Of a DNA stretch of 64,000 bases, positions 25,828 to 34,739 are shown one piece after another (positions within the stretch are counted from its first letter, which is position 1; each line of letters begins with the position of its first letter). Where the stretch lies: NCBI RefSeq assembly GCF_019218755.1, contig NZ_JAHUWZ010000007.1:1-64000 (forward strand), given 5' to 3'. A program made the position numbers and the translations under genes. The notes beneath the pieces were generated by a model. The model was given only the letters and a program-made list of their open reading frames with translations. It was not told where the DNA came from and made no database searches. Source of the stretch: Acidovorax sp. sif1233. Lineage in GTDB: Bacteria; Pseudomonadota; Gammaproteobacteria; Burkholderiales; Burkholderiaceae_C.

Positions 25828-26296
25828 CGCCCAGCATTCCAAACAGGTCGCTGGACGTTCCAAACCCGCCCTGCGGCGCCTCGCCGCGCGGGCTGAGCTG
25901 GTCGATCAGGCCCGGCAGCACCTGGGCCAGCTGGCCTGCCGCCGCGCCGGAGCCCACGCCCAGCTGCGCGGCGATCTGCGACAGCGGGCCGCTGCCCAGC
26001 ACGTCCGAAAGCTGCTCGCCCGAGATGGCCTGGTTGGGCCCCGCGCTGAGCCAGGAGGCGATCACGTTGCCCAGCCCGGCCTGCTGGAACCGGGCCATCA
26101 GGCCCGGCAGCCCGCCCACCGGGCCGTCGTTGCTGATGAGGGACATCACGGCCTGCACCAGCTGGGGGTTCTGCGCGGCCAGGCTCAGCAGGCCACCCAG
26201 CCCGCCTGCGGCACCGCCGCCGCCGGCGGAGCCCTGGGGGCCGCCCTGTGATGCGCTATTGATGACGGCACCCAATACGGAATCGAGCAAACCCAT
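25811..26296 (-). CDS. YidB-like DUF937 protein
   Basis: A 161-residue protein of the DUF937/YidB family. It begins MGLLDSVLGAVINSA and has an Ala/Gly-rich linker followed by two helical repeats (GLPGLMARFQQAGLGNVIASWL; ISGEQLSDVLGSGPLSQIAAQLG, each split by eye) that are typical of the family. The function is not established. The last residues LLQK and the stop codon lie inside interspersed repeat C. GGAG is upstream of ATG 26296. It is convergent with the lipase-like gene. Confidence 0.9.
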   Translation of the reverse strand: MGLLDSVLGAVINSASQGGPQGSAGGGGAAGGLGGLLSLAAQNPQLVQAVMSLISNDGPVGGLPGLMARFQQAGLGNVIASWLSAGPNQAISGEQLSDVLGSGPLSQIAAQLGVGSGAAAGQLAQVLPGLIDQLSPRGEAPQGGFGTSSDLFGMLGGLLQK

Positions 26297-26520
26297 GGTG
26301 ATCTCCTGCAGAAGGGGGTAAAAAACGGCCGAGCGCCGGCCCGGGGCCGCTCACGGCCCTGGGCCCGGTACCAGCGATGGTACGCATCCGCGCCCTGGCC
26401 CCAGTGTCAACAATCGTGAATTCCCCTACCGCCCGTGCGTGGGCGACGGGCTGGGCCGGCAAGGCTGGCAGGTGCCGGGCCGCCGGCCAGGGCGTGGCGG
26501 GAGGGCCCGCCGCCCGCCGT

Positions 26521-27879
26521 TCACTGGCTGCGCGCCGGGCGTTTCTCCAGCAGGGGTTCGCTCACGCCCTGCACCCCCACCAGGCCCAGCACCGTGACCA
26601 GCGAGGTCTGCGCCCCCTGCCAGGCATCGGTCAGGTCGATCCACTCCGACAGCGCATGGAAACCACCGGTCTTGCCCCCGCCCCCGATCACGATGGCCGG
26701 GATGCCCAGCGACATGGGCACGTTGGCATCGGTGCTCGCGCCACCCAGCACCGTCTTGCGGCCGAACGCGGTGTTGGCGCGCACGGCGGCTTCCACGATC
26801 AGCGAGTCCGCCGCCGTGCGGCCGCCGGGGCGGTCGCCGATGAGCCTGGTGGAGGCGGAGAGCGTGTTCACATTCCAGCGTGCGTTCTCCTCGGCCACGG
26901 CGGTATCGATGGCCGAGAGCACCTGCTTTTCGGTGGCCAGCAGCGGGGCCATCTCGTCGGAGCGGATGTCCACCGCCATGCGCGCATCGGGCGCGATGGT
27001 GTTCACCGAGGTGCCGCCGCCCACCGTGCCCACGGTGAAGGTGGTCTTGGGGGTGGCGGGCGTGCGGATCTCGGCGATCCTGGCGATCGCGCGGCCCATG
27101 CCGTGGATCGCGCTGGGCACCTGGCCGAAGGCCGCGTAGCTGTGGCCGCCCGGGCCCTTGAAGGTCACCTCGTGGCGGTGGCTGCCCGTGCCCAGCACCA
27201 GCACCGTGCCGTCGGGCGCGGGCTCCAGCGCCACCAGGCCGTCAATGTCCAGGTGCTCCTTGAACAGGTGCTTCATGCCGCGCAGGTTGCCCAGCTCTTC
27301 CTCGCCCACATTGCCCACGAACACCAGGTCGCCCACCGTGGCGATCTGCTGGTCGTTGAGCACCTTGAGCCACGACAGCAGCACGGCCAGGCCGCGCGTG
27401 TTGTCCGAGATGCCGGGCGCGTAGAGCTTGCCGTCGCGCTCCTTCACCTTCACGTCGGTGCCGGCGGGGAAGACGGTGTCCAGGTGGGCCGAGATCACGA
27501 GCTTGGGCCCGCTGCCCGTGCCCTTGCGGATGCCGACCACGTTGCCTTCGGCGTCGATGGCGGCGCTGGCCAGGCCCAGGGCCTTCAGGCGTGCGAGGAA
27601 GGCCTCGGCGCGCCTTTGCTCCTTGAACGGTGGCGCCTCGATCTCGGTGAGCATGCGGAGGTCTTGCGCCGCGCGGTCGTGGTCGGCCTTCACCGCGTCG
27701 AGCAGCTTCAGGATCTGGGGCGCCGCCATGAGCTGCGTGTAGGCCTGGTCCACGGCCGGGCGCAGCGTGGTGGGCGTGGCGGCGACGGCGCCTTGCGCGT
27801 GGGCGGCAGGGCCCAGCAGCGCGGCGGCCAGCGCCACGGCGCCGGGAGTGAAGCGGAAGATGGAGGCAGGGTTCTTCAT
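26521..27879 (-). CDS. Exported M20-family peptidase
   Basis: A 452-residue zinc peptidase with a signal peptide (MKNPASIFRF to PAAHAQ, about residues 1-29), so it acts in the periplasm, unlike the cytoplasmic M20 enzyme at 23223. Ligand motifs: SAHLDTVFPAGT, APGISDNTRG, GNVGEEELGN, VALEPA and GGFHALSEW. The dimerisation domain contains GPGGHSYAAFG. ATG 27879 is chosen because it opens the signal peptide; 35 further codons upstream are open but look non-coding. It is divergent from a LysR gene, which may regulate it. Confidence 0.88.
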   Translation of the reverse strand: MKNPASIFRFTPGAVALAAALLGPAAHAQGAVAATPTTLRPAVDQAYTQLMAAPQILKLLDAVKADHDRAAQDLRMLTEIEAPPFKEQRRAEAFLARLKALGLASAAIDAEGNVVGIRKGTGSGPKLVISAHLDTVFPAGTDVKVKERDGKLYAPGISDNTRGLAVLLSWLKVLNDQQIATVGDLVFVGNVGEEELGNLRGMKHLFKEHLDIDGLVALEPAPDGTVLVLGTGSHRHEVTFKGPGGHSYAAFGQVPSAIHGMGRAIARIAEIRTPATPKTTFTVGTVGGGTSVNTIAPDARMAVDIRSDEMAPLLATEKQVLSAIDTAVAEENARWNVNTLSASTRLIGDRPGGRTAADSLIVEAAVRANTAFGRKTVLGGASTDANVPMSLGIPAIVIGGGGKTGGFHALSEWIDLTDAWQGAQTSLVTVLGLVGVQGVSEPLLEKRPARSQ

Positions 27880-28047
27880 GGTCGGGATGATGGAGAGGGC
27901 GGAGTTGCGAAGGAAGGGGGGCCCGGCCAGACGCGGGCCGCGGCATCCGGTGCGCGCGGCGCCTGGCACGCAAGCGCCCTGCAATTGTTGGACCGATTGG
28001 CGGGGCGCGGTTCTGCTTTAATCTGCCGGGCCGACAGTTTTTCTTAC

Positions 28048-28971
28048 ATGCGCCAGCACATTCCCAGCACCCGCGCCCTGCTCGTTTTCGATGCCGTGGC
28101 GCGCCACCACGGCGTGAGCAAGGCCGCCGAAGAGCTGTGCCTCACGCACAGCGCCGTGAGCCAGCAGCTGCGCCTGCTCGAAGGCCAGCTGGGCCTGCAG
28201 CTCGTGCAGCGCGGCGCGCGCGGCTCCACGCTCACCGAGGCGGGCCGCCGCTACCACGCGCAGGTGGTGGGCGACCTGCTGCGCCTGCAGAACCACACGC
28301 TCGAAGCCATGGCCCAGCGGCCCGACGGCGCGCGGCTGCTGGTGGGCTGCGTGCCCGTGTTCGCCGAGCGCTGGCTGCTGCCGCGCCTGCCCGCCTTCCT
28401 GGCCACGCACAAGGGCTGCAGCCTGCACCTGCAGGTGTACCCCACGCACACCTACATGCAGGAGATCCCTTTCGACGTGGCCGTGCAGTACAACGACGCC
28501 GCCTGGCCCGGGGTGCAGCCCGTGCCGCTGATGAGCGAAGTGTGCGTGGCCGTGTGCGCTCCCGGCTCGCGCCACCGGCGTGCGATGGAGCGCGGCGACT
28601 TCCGCGCGGTGCCGCTGCTGCAGCTGAGCTCGCGGCTGGGCGCGTGGGATGCGTGGTTCACCCGCGCGGGCATCACGCGCGTGCCGGCGCACAGCCTGGG
28701 CGGCCACCGGTTCGACCTGTTTTCCATGCTGGTCGAGGCGGTGCGCGCGGACCTGGGCATCGGCCTGGTGCCGCACTACTTCGTGGAGCGCGAGCTGCTG
28801 TCCGGCGAACTGGCGCTGGCACATCCCCACCATGACAGCGGCCTGCGTGGCTACAGTCTCTTCGTGGCGCAGGGGCGGCAGGAAGACCCCGCCGTGGCCG
28901 CGTTTGCCCGGTGGCTCGCCCACGCGGTCGCGGTGCCGGGCGGTGCCGGCACCGGAGCCACGCGGGCCTAG
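28048..28971 (+). CDS. LysR-family transcriptional regulator (GcvA-like)
   Basis: A 307-residue LTTR. The N-terminal winged helix-turn-helix (about 5-64) reads STRALLVFDAVARHHGVSKA, AEELCLTHSAVSQQLRLLE and TLTEAGRRYH; the effector-binding domain (about 90-290) includes LLVGCVPVFAERWLLPRLP. The TRALLVFDAVARH and HSAVSQQ wording is close to GcvA/AmpR-type regulators. ATG 28048 is the sensible start; the open frame runs far upstream but is only a high-GC shadow of the peptidase gene. It diverges from the exported M20 peptidase and converges with the MFS gene (stop codons overlap by four bases). Confidence 0.9.
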   Translation: MRQHIPSTRALLVFDAVARHHGVSKAAEELCLTHSAVSQQLRLLEGQLGLQLVQRGARGSTLTEAGRRYHAQVVGDLLRLQNHTLEAMAQRPDGARLLVGCVPVFAERWLLPRLPAFLATHKGCSLHLQVYPTHTYMQEIPFDVAVQYNDAAWPGVQPVPLMSEVCVAVCAPGSRHRRAMERGDFRAVPLLQLSSRLGAWDAWFTRAGITRVPAHSLGGHRFDLFSMLVEAVRADLGIGLVPHYFVERELLSGELALAHPHHDSGLRGYSLFVAQGRQEDPAVAAFARWLAHAVAVPGGAGTGATRA

Positions 28972-30242
28972 ACGGCGCGCCGCCGCCGGGCCGCGAGCCA
29001 GGCGAGCGCCAGGCCCGTGACCACGATGGGCACCAGGGACCCGGCATTGAGCAGCGTCCAGCCCTGCGTGGTGACCAGCACGCCGGACGAGAACGAGCTT
29101 AGCGCCAGCGTGGCGAACACGCAGAAGTTGATGGCGGCCTGGGCGCGGTCCTTTTCCTCGGGGCGGTAGGCGGTCATGGACAGCGTGGTGGCCCCCGTGA
29201 ACAGGAAGTTCCAGCCCACGCCGAGCATGAACAGCGCGATGCCGAAGTGGTGCAGCTCCACGCCCATGAGCGCCACGGCCACGCAGGCCAGGTTCAGCAG
29301 CACGCCGGCGCCCATGATGGACAGCACGCCAAAGCGCTTGATGAGGTGGCCGGTGACGAAGCCGGGCGCGAACATGCCGATCACGTGCCACTCCAGCACC
29401 AGCGCGGCCGCATCGAAGTTGAAGCCGCACACCTGCATCGCCAGCGGCGTGGCGGCCATCAGCAGGTTCATCACGCCATAGCCCAGCGCGGCGCCCAGGA
29501 TGGCCACCACGAACGCGGGCTGGCGCATCAGCTCGGACAGGGGGCGGCCCGCGACGGGCTGCCCCGCGGCGTCGCGCCGCGCGGGCTGCGCCTCGAAGCG
29601 GATCGCCGCCATGCACAGCATGGACAGCAGGGCCACGCCCATGAGCACCACGTAGGCGCCCGCGAAAGGCACCGGAAACAGCGTGCGCGTGGCGCTGGCC
29701 AGGTTCGGCCCGGCCACGGCGCCCAGCAGGCCGCCCGCCAGCACCAGCGACACGGCCTTTTCGCGGTAGGCCGCGGGGGCCAGCTCGGCGGCGGCAAAGC
29801 GGTAGAGCTGGCCATTGGCGCTGTAGTAGCCCGCCACCACGGTGGCGGCGCACAGCAGCCAGAAACTGGCGCTGAAGGCCGCCCACGCGCACAGGCCGCA
29901 CGACGCGATCGCCACGGCCAGCCCGATCTGGAACGACACCTTGCGGCCCCACCGGGCCTGGCTGCGGGCCACGAGCGCGGTGGACAGGGCCCCGCCCACC
30001 ACATAGCCCATCACGGGCAGCGTGGCCATCCAGCCAAAGGGGGCGAGCTGCAGGCCTACCAGGCCGTTGATGGCGATGAAAACCACGTTGTTGGTCAGGA
30101 AAAGGCCCTGGCACAGGGCCAGCAGCCACAGGTTCTTGTTCACGGCGAAGGGTGTTGTTGGAATGGGGAAGGAAAGGGTCGAGGCGGGCATGGGCGGCCG
30201 GGCCGCGTCAAAGTCCGACTGCATTGCTCTGGCATTGTGCAC
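28968..30242 (-). CDS. Major facilitator superfamily transporter
   Basis: A 424-residue inner-membrane transporter with 12 predicted helices and a central cytoplasmic loop (about 225-245, RFEAQPARRDAAGQPVAGRP). The N-terminal half has VNKNLWLLALCQGLFLTNNV and the half-family motif ARSQARWGRK. No substrate can be assigned. Its 3' end overlaps that of the LysR gene by four bases. The start is uncertain: ATG 30242 or the in-frame ATG at 30224, both with weak binding sites. It diverges from ubiU. Confidence 0.87.
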   Translation of the reverse strand: MHNARAMQSDFDAARPPMPASTLSFPIPTTPFAVNKNLWLLALCQGLFLTNNVVFIAINGLVGLQLAPFGWMATLPVMGYVVGGALSTALVARSQARWGRKVSFQIGLAVAIASCGLCAWAAFSASFWLLCAATVVAGYYSANGQLYRFAAAELAPAAYREKAVSLVLAGGLLGAVAGPNLASATRTLFPVPFAGAYVVLMGVALLSMLCMAAIRFEAQPARRDAAGQPVAGRPLSELMRQPAFVVAILGAALGYGVMNLLMAATPLAMQVCGFNFDAAALVLEWHVIGMFAPGFVTGHLIKRFGVLSIMGAGVLLNLACVAVALMGVELHHFGIALFMLGVGWNFLFTGATTLSMTAYRPEEKDRAQAAINFCVFATLALSSFSSGVLVTTQGWTLLNAGSLVPIVVTGLALAWLAARRRRAV

Positions 30243-30339
30243 TCCGGTTGATGAAGATCAGCCGGCGCGCGCAGCGGCCTCGGTATGGTGCCACCCAGTG
30301 CTTGGGCTCCCACCGGGGGCCTGCGTTTGAACCAGAGCC

Positions 30340-31374
30340 ATGGAACCCCACAACCCTGCAGAGGCCGCGCCCGCCCTCGAACTCGTCTGCCCCGCCGGCA
30401 GCCTGCCCGCGCTCAAGGCGGCGGTGGACCATGGCGCCAGCTGCGTCTACCTGGGCCTGCGCGACGCGACCAACGCGCGCAACTTCGCGGGCCTGAACTT
30501 TGACGAGGCGGCCATCGCCAGCGGCATCGCCCATGCGCATGCGCGTGGCTGCAAGGTCTTCATGGCGCTCAACACCTACCCGCAGGCCGCCAACCCCGCG
30601 CCGTGGCGCAGCGCCCTGGACAAGGCGGTGGACCTGGGCGTGGACGCGGTCATCCTGGCCGACCCCGGCCTCATGTCGTACGCGGTGCGGCGCCACCCCC
30701 GGCTGCGCCTGCACCTGTCGGTGCAGGGCTCGGCCACCAACTACGAGGCCATCAACTTCTACCGCGAGCAGTTCGGCGTCGTGCGCGCGGTGCTGCCGCG
30801 CGTGCTGTCGATGGAGCAGGTGCGCCAGGTCATCGACCGCACGCCCGTGGAGATCGAGGTGTTCGGCTTTGGCAGCCTGTGCGTGATGGTCGAGGGGCGC
30901 TGCGCGCTGTCGTCGTATGCGACGGGCGAATCGCCCAACACGCACGGCGTGTGCTCGCCCCCGAAGGCCGTGCGCTGGGTGGAAACGCCGCAGGGCCGCG
31001 AGTCGCGCCTGAACGGCGTGCTGATCGACCGCTATGCGCCCGGCGAGAGCGCCGGCTACCCCACGCTGTGCAAGGGCCGCTTCGACGTGGGCGGCGACGA
31101 GAACTACTACGCCATCGAGGAGCCCACCAGCCTCAACACCCTGGAGCTGTTGCCCCAGCTCGTGAAGATGGGCGTGCGCGCCATCAAGATCGAAGGGCGC
31201 CAGCGCAGCCCGGCCTACGTGGCCCAGGTCACGCAGGTCTGGCGCGAGGCCATCGACCAGTGCCTGGCCCACCCCCACCGCTACGCGCCCAAGACGCGCT
31301 GGATGGCCAGCCTGGACCAGGTGGCCGAAGGGCAGCAGCACACGCTGGGCGCCTACCACCGTCCCTGGAAATGA
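30340..31374 (+). CDS. ubiU: O2-independent ubiquinone hydroxylation protein UbiU (U32 family)
   Basis: Works with UbiV to hydroxylate the ubiquinone ring without oxygen. The 344-residue protein carries the U32 signature [19 protein letters not shown]. Four cysteines, C181, C188, C205 and C244, have spacings 7, 17 and 39, which match from memory the 4Fe-4S ligands of E. coli UbiU (C169, C176, C193, C232). It leads a cluster that runs ubiU, ubiV, trhA, ubiT, DGC gene, ubiX, ubiD, which gives strong functional support. A 193-base gap with a repeat separates it from ubiV. Confidence 0.94.
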   Translation: MEPHNPAEAAPALELVCPAGSLPALKAAVDHGASCVYLGLRDATNARNFAGLNFDEAAIASGIAHAHARGCKVFMALNTYPQAANPAPWRSALDKAVDLGVDAVILADPGLMSYAVRRHPRLRLHLSVQGSATNYEAINFYREQFGVVRAVLPRVLSMEQVRQVIDRTPVEIEVFGFGSLCVMVEGRCALSSYATGESPNTHGVCSPPKAVRWVETPQGRESRLNGVLIDRYAPGESAGYPTLCKGRFDVGGDENYYAIEEPTSLNTLELLPQLVKMGVRAIKIEGRQRSPAYVAQVTQVWREAIDQCLAHPHRYAPKTRWMASLDQVAEGQQHTLGAYHRPWK

Positions 31375-31382
31375 AGAACAAC

Positions 31383-31520
31383 CCCCTGATGCGCTTCGCG
31401 CCTTCCCCCTTCTCTCGCCTCGCTTGCGCGATGCGGGAAGGGGGACACCGCCAGCGCGGCGGGGCGGCCCTTGCGCGGCGGTCGCTGGCTTGGGCCGCGC
31501 CAGATTCGAACTCCATGCGC
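31383..31520. repeat. Gene-end GC-rich repeat between ubiU and ubiV
   Basis: CCCCCTGATGCGCTTCGCGCCTTCCCCCTTCTC..., then GCGATGCGGGAAGGGGGAC and GCTGGCTTGGGCCGCGCCAG (each piece separate). It contains a CTTCCCCC/GGGAAGGGGG inverted repeat and matches the elements at 39712 and 56754. It splits the ubi cluster, and a terminator-like effect between ubiU and ubiV is possible. Confidence 0.7.
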
Positions 31521-31567
31521 CGCTCCCAGCATCTGGATCCCACGATCAAACCCCTGAAGCCCGCCCC

Positions 31568-32497
31568 ATGAAACTCTCTCTCGGCCCCCTGCTGTACTAC
31601 TGGCCGCGCGACACCGTGTTCGCGTTTTACGAAGCCATGGCCGCCACGCCCGTCGACGTGGTGTACCTGGGCGAGACAGTGTGCTCGCGCCGCCATGAGC
31701 TGCGCCTGGCCGACTGGCTGGCGCTGGCGCGCATGCTGCGGGACGCGGGCAAGGAGGCCGTGCTGTCCACCCAGGTGCTCATCGAATCCAGTGCGGACGT
31801 GGGCCTGCTGCACAAGATCACGGCCAACGGCGAGTTCACCGTGGAGGCCAACGACATGGGCGCCGTGCACTGCCTCTCGCGGCCACCCACCGGGCCGCGG
31901 GCCTTCGTGGCCGGGCCGCACCTGAACCTGTACAACGCGCACTCGCTGCAGTGGATGGCGCAGTTCGGCGCCACCCGCTGGGTGATGCCGGTGGAGATGT
32001 CGCGGGACGCGCTGTCGGCCGTGCTGGCGCAGCGCCCGCAGGGCCTGGAGACCGAGGTCTTCGCCTACGGGCGCATGCCGCTGGCGTACTCGGCGCGCTG
32101 CTTCACCGCGCGCCACCGCAACCTGCCCAAGGACGACTGCCAGTTCAGCTGCCTGCAGCATGCCGACGGGCTGCCGCTGCGCACGCGCGAGAACGAGGGC
32201 TTTCTCGTGCTCAACGGCACGCAGACGCAATCGGCCCGCGTCTACAACCTGGCCAACGAACTGGCGGGCCTGCGCGCCTGCGGCGTGGACGTGCTGCGCC
32301 TGAGCCCGCAGGCGCAGCACATGCCGCAGGTGGTGGCCGCGTTTGACGAAGCCCGCCACGCGCGCCCCCCCGAGGCGGCCTGCGACCTGGTGGAGCGCAT
32401 GCAGCCGCTGATGCCCGACCTCCCCTGCGACGGCTACTGGTTCGGCCGCCCGGGCCTGGAGCAGGGGCGCGTGCGGACCGCCGTGGCGCAGTCCTGA
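31568..32497 (+). CDS. ubiV: O2-independent ubiquinone hydroxylation protein UbiV (U32 family)
   Basis: Partner of UbiU in anaerobic ring hydroxylation. The 309-residue protein begins [20 protein letters not shown], and its Cys pattern C39, C178, C191, C195 corresponds to the E. coli UbiV cluster ligands C39, C180, C193, C197 recalled from the literature (spacings 13 and 4 identical). ATG 31568 is the natural start; the upstream open frame belongs to the repeat. It is followed 18 bases later by trhA. Confidence 0.93.
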   Translation: MKLSLGPLLYYWPRDTVFAFYEAMAATPVDVVYLGETVCSRRHELRLADWLALARMLRDAGKEAVLSTQVLIESSADVGLLHKITANGEFTVEANDMGAVHCLSRPPTGPRAFVAGPHLNLYNAHSLQWMAQFGATRWVMPVEMSRDALSAVLAQRPQGLETEVFAYGRMPLAYSARCFTARHRNLPKDDCQFSCLQHADGLPLRTRENEGFLVLNGTQTQSARVYNLANELAGLRACGVDVLRLSPQAQHMPQVVAAFDEARHARPPEAACDLVERMQPLMPDLPCDGYWFGRPGLEQGRVRTAVAQS

Positions 32498-32515
32498 CCC
32501 GCGGGCCCCCATCGC

Positions 32516-33136
32516 ATGTACGCCGGAGAACGCTTCAACAGCATCAGCCACCTGGCCGGGGCCGTGCTCGCCACGGCGGGCGCGGCCGTGCTCATCACGC
32601 TCGCGGCGCGCCTGGGCGACCCGTGGAAGGTGGTCGCCTTCAGCATCTACGGCGCCATGCTGGTGGCGCTGTACGCCGCGTCCACCGCGTACCACAGCGT
32701 GCGCCGGCGCGCCATCAAGGCCGTGCTGCAAAAGCTCGACCACTGCAGCATCTACCTGCTGATCGCCGGCAGCTACACCCCGTTCGCGCTCGTGTCGCTG
32801 CGCGGCCCCTGGGGCTGGTCGCTGCTGGGCGTGGTGTGGGGCCTGGCGCTGCTGGGCATCGCGCAGGAGATCTGGTGGGCGCGCGGCGCGCGGGCGCTGT
32901 CGCTGGCCATCTACGTGCTCATGGGCTGGCTGGCGCTGGTGGCCGTGGTGCCGCTGTGGCGGGCGCTCACGCCCGGGGGCTTTGGCTGGCTGCTGGCGGG
33001 CGGGGCCTGCTACACGCTGGGCATCGTCTTTTACGCGCTGGACCACCGCGTGCGCCATGGCCACGGGCTGTGGCACCTGTTCGTGCTGGGCGGCAGTGCC
33101 TGCCATTTCTTCACCGTGTTCTTCTACGTGGCCTGA
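32516..33136 (+). CDS. trhA: Hemolysin III family membrane protein (TrhA/PAQR)
   Basis: A 206-residue, seven-helix membrane protein of the hemolysin-III/PAQR superfamily. It has the conserved first-helix NSISHLAGA with His, the STAYHS motif, KLDHCSIYLLIAGSYTPF and the C-terminal HGHGLWHLFVLGGSACHFF, giving the His/Asp set of a metal-dependent hydrolase fold. The role in bacteria is membrane energetics or lipid homeostasis and is not settled. It lies 18 bases after ubiV and 18 before ubiT, so it is transcribed with them. Confidence 0.9.
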   Translation: MYAGERFNSISHLAGAVLATAGAAVLITLAARLGDPWKVVAFSIYGAMLVALYAASTAYHSVRRRAIKAVLQKLDHCSIYLLIAGSYTPFALVSLRGPWGWSLLGVVWGLALLGIAQEIWWARGARALSLAIYVLMGWLALVAVVPLWRALTPGGFGWLLAGGACYTLGIVFYALDHRVRHGHGLWHLFVLGGSACHFFTVFFYVA

Positions 33137-33154
33137 GCGCCCGATTCCTACCCT

Positions 33155-33682
33155 ATGGCTGCTTTCTCCTCTTCGCCTTCGAACCCGCGGGTGGTTCCCC
33201 CTCCCGTGGGGGCCGTGCTGTCGCGCCTGCCCGCCTACCCGGGCTCGGTGCTGTTGGTGACGGCGCTCAACCTCGCGTTGGCCCGGCACCTGCCCCCCGA
33301 CGTGGGCCGCCTGCTGTTCGACAAGAAGATGCGGGTGCAGGTGCGCGATGCGCGCCTGGCGTTCGACTTTGCCTGGACCGGTCAGCGTTTCGCGCCCCAT
33401 GCCCCGCTCGCGGCGCCCGCCGTGGCGGACCTGACGCTCAGCGCCACGGCCCACGACTTCCTGCTGCTCGCCCAGCGCCAGCAGGACCCCGACACGCTGT
33501 TCTTCAGCCGCCGCCTGTCGATGGAGGGCGACACCGAACTGGGCCTGGTGGTGAAGAACGCGCTCGACGCCATCGAGCTGCCGGTGCTGGACCCGCGCCA
33601 GTGGGCGCAGAAGCTGGCACCGCGCCAGGTGCTGGACCACCTGCGGCGCCGCCGGGGCCCTGCGCCACGCCACGGAGGGTGA
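33155..33682 (+). CDS. ubiT: Anaerobic ubiquinone biosynthesis accessory factor UbiT (SCP2 domain)
   Basis: A 175-residue protein with an SCP2 sterol-carrier-like domain (about 45-150), homologous to E. coli UbiT of nearly the same length. It binds prenylated quinone intermediates and is needed with UbiU and UbiV for ubiquinone synthesis without oxygen. Visible family features: LNLALARHLPPDVGRLLFDKK near the N-terminus and DTLFFSRRLSMEGDTELGLVVKN (split). Four bases separate it from the next gene. Confidence 0.92.
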   Translation: MAAFSSSPSNPRVVPPPVGAVLSRLPAYPGSVLLVTALNLALARHLPPDVGRLLFDKKMRVQVRDARLAFDFAWTGQRFAPHAPLAAPAVADLTLSATAHDFLLLAQRQQDPDTLFFSRRLSMEGDTELGLVVKNALDAIELPVLDPRQWAQKLAPRQVLDHLRRRRGPAPRHGG

Positions 33683-33685
33683 GCG

Positions 33686-34096
33686 ATGACCCCCCACCAG
33701 GCCCTGAATCATCCCCTCGTCTACTCCTGCTCGGGCTGCTCCAGCGCCGCGCAGCTGGCCAACCACGTGGCGCTGCGTCTGGACCGGCACGGCGTCGCCG
33801 AGATGTCGTGCATCGCCGGCGTGGGCGGCGATGTGCCGCACCTGCTGAAAACCGTGCGCTCGGGCCGGCCCATCATCGCGCTCGACGGCTGCCCGCTGGT
33901 CTGCGTGAAAAGCACGCTCGCGCGCCACGGCATCACCGCCGACCGGCACTACCAGCTGCAGCACTACGGCGTGAAGAAGCGCGCGCACGAAGACTTCGAC
34001 CCCGTGCAGGCGGCGCTCGTGCTGGAGCAGGTCGAGGCCGACCAGCAGGCGCAACCCCTGCGCGCCCGGGCGGCCGAGGGCGAGCCCCATGGCTGA
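33686..34096 (+). CDS. DGC-domain putative zinc-binding protein
   Basis: A 136-residue protein of the DGC (Asp-Gly-Cys) domain family. Conserved cysteines occur in YSCSGCSSAAQLAN, EMSCIAG and ALDGCPLVCVK, the last holding the DGC motif and a CxxxC pair. It is described as a putative zinc-binding family of unknown function. Position between ubiT and ubiX, with three-base and eight-base-overlap junctions, ties its expression to anaerobic ubiquinone synthesis. A metal or cluster-related role is an inference. Confidence 0.85.
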   Translation: MTPHQALNHPLVYSCSGCSSAAQLANHVALRLDRHGVAEMSCIAGVGGDVPHLLKTVRSGRPIIALDGCPLVCVKSTLARHGITADRHYQLQHYGVKKRAHEDFDPVQAALVLEQVEADQQAQPLRARAAEGEPHG

Positions 34097-34685
34097 GCCC
34101 GTGCCCACCCGCCGCATCATCGTCGCCATCTCGGGCGCCAGCGGCGCCGTGTACGGCGCGCGCCTCCTGCAGGTGCTGCAGGGCCAGGGCGGCATCGAGA
34201 CGCACCTGGTCGTCTCCGACGCGGGCTGGCGCAACCTGCAGCACGAGCTGGACCTGGACCGCCCCGCCGTCGAGGCCCTGGCGCACCGCGTGCACGACGT
34301 GCACAACGTGGGCGCGGCCATTGCCAGTGGCTCGTTCCAGTGCCATGCGATGGTGGTCGCACCCTGTTCCATGCGCACGCTGGCCGCCATCGCGCATGGG
34401 CTGGCCGACAACCTGCTCACGCGCGCGGCCGACGTGGCGCTCAAGGAACGCCGCCGCCTGGTGCTGATGGTGCGCGAATCGCCGCTGCACCTCACGCACC
34501 TGCGCAACATGGTCGCCGTGACCGAGATGGGCGGCATCGTCTGCCCGCCGCTGCCGGCCTTCTACCTGCGCCCGCAGACCGTGGGCGAGGTGGTGGACTA
34601 CAGCGTGGCGCGCGCGCTCGACCTCATCGACGTGCCCCACGACCTGGCGCCGCGCTGGTCGGGGCTGGAACTGGATGCTCATTAA
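34089..34685 (+). CDS. ubiX: Flavin prenyltransferase UbiX
   Basis: Makes the prenylated-FMN cofactor required by UbiD. The 198-residue protein begins RRIIVAISGASGAVYGARLL (FMN-binding), has the VVAPCSMRTLAAIAHGLADN segment and RRRLVLMVRESPLHLTHLRNM (split by eye) with the phosphate-binding residues. It overlaps the DGC gene by eight bases. The last codon and TAA stop run into degenerate interspersed repeat D. ubiD follows 54 bases later, so cofactor maker and user are neighbours. Confidence 0.95.
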   Translation: MAEPVPTRRIIVAISGASGAVYGARLLQVLQGQGGIETHLVVSDAGWRNLQHELDLDRPAVEALAHRVHDVHNVGAAIASGSFQCHAMVVAPCSMRTLAAIAHGLADNLLTRAADVALKERRRLVLMVRESPLHLTHLRNMVAVTEMGGIVCPPLPAFYLRPQTVGEVVDYSVARALDLIDVPHDLAPRWSGLELDAH

Positions 34686-34735
34686 TTGATAGCTACTGGC
34701 TGATTTCATTCAAATTCAAAATCAAAATCTGGTAC
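34679..34735 (+). repeat. Degenerate interspersed element, copy D
   Basis: TCATTAATTGATAGCTACTGGC is followed directly by the AT-rich tail TGATTTCATTCAAATTCAAA; the central GCGCTT hairpin is missing. It provides the ubiX TAA stop and fills the ubiX-ubiD gap. It looks like an internally deleted copy of the family. Confidence 0.7.
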
Positions 34736-34739
34736 TGAT

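Noticed and set aside
26377..28047. Upstream extension of the LysR frame (would make an 864-residue protein)
   Set aside because: The extension is antisense to the exported M20 peptidase; the LysR domain begins at residue 1 from ATG 28048.
31229..34537. 1102-codon minus-strand open frame across the ubi cluster
   Set aside because: Antisense shadow of ubiU to ubiX, all with strong family motifs.
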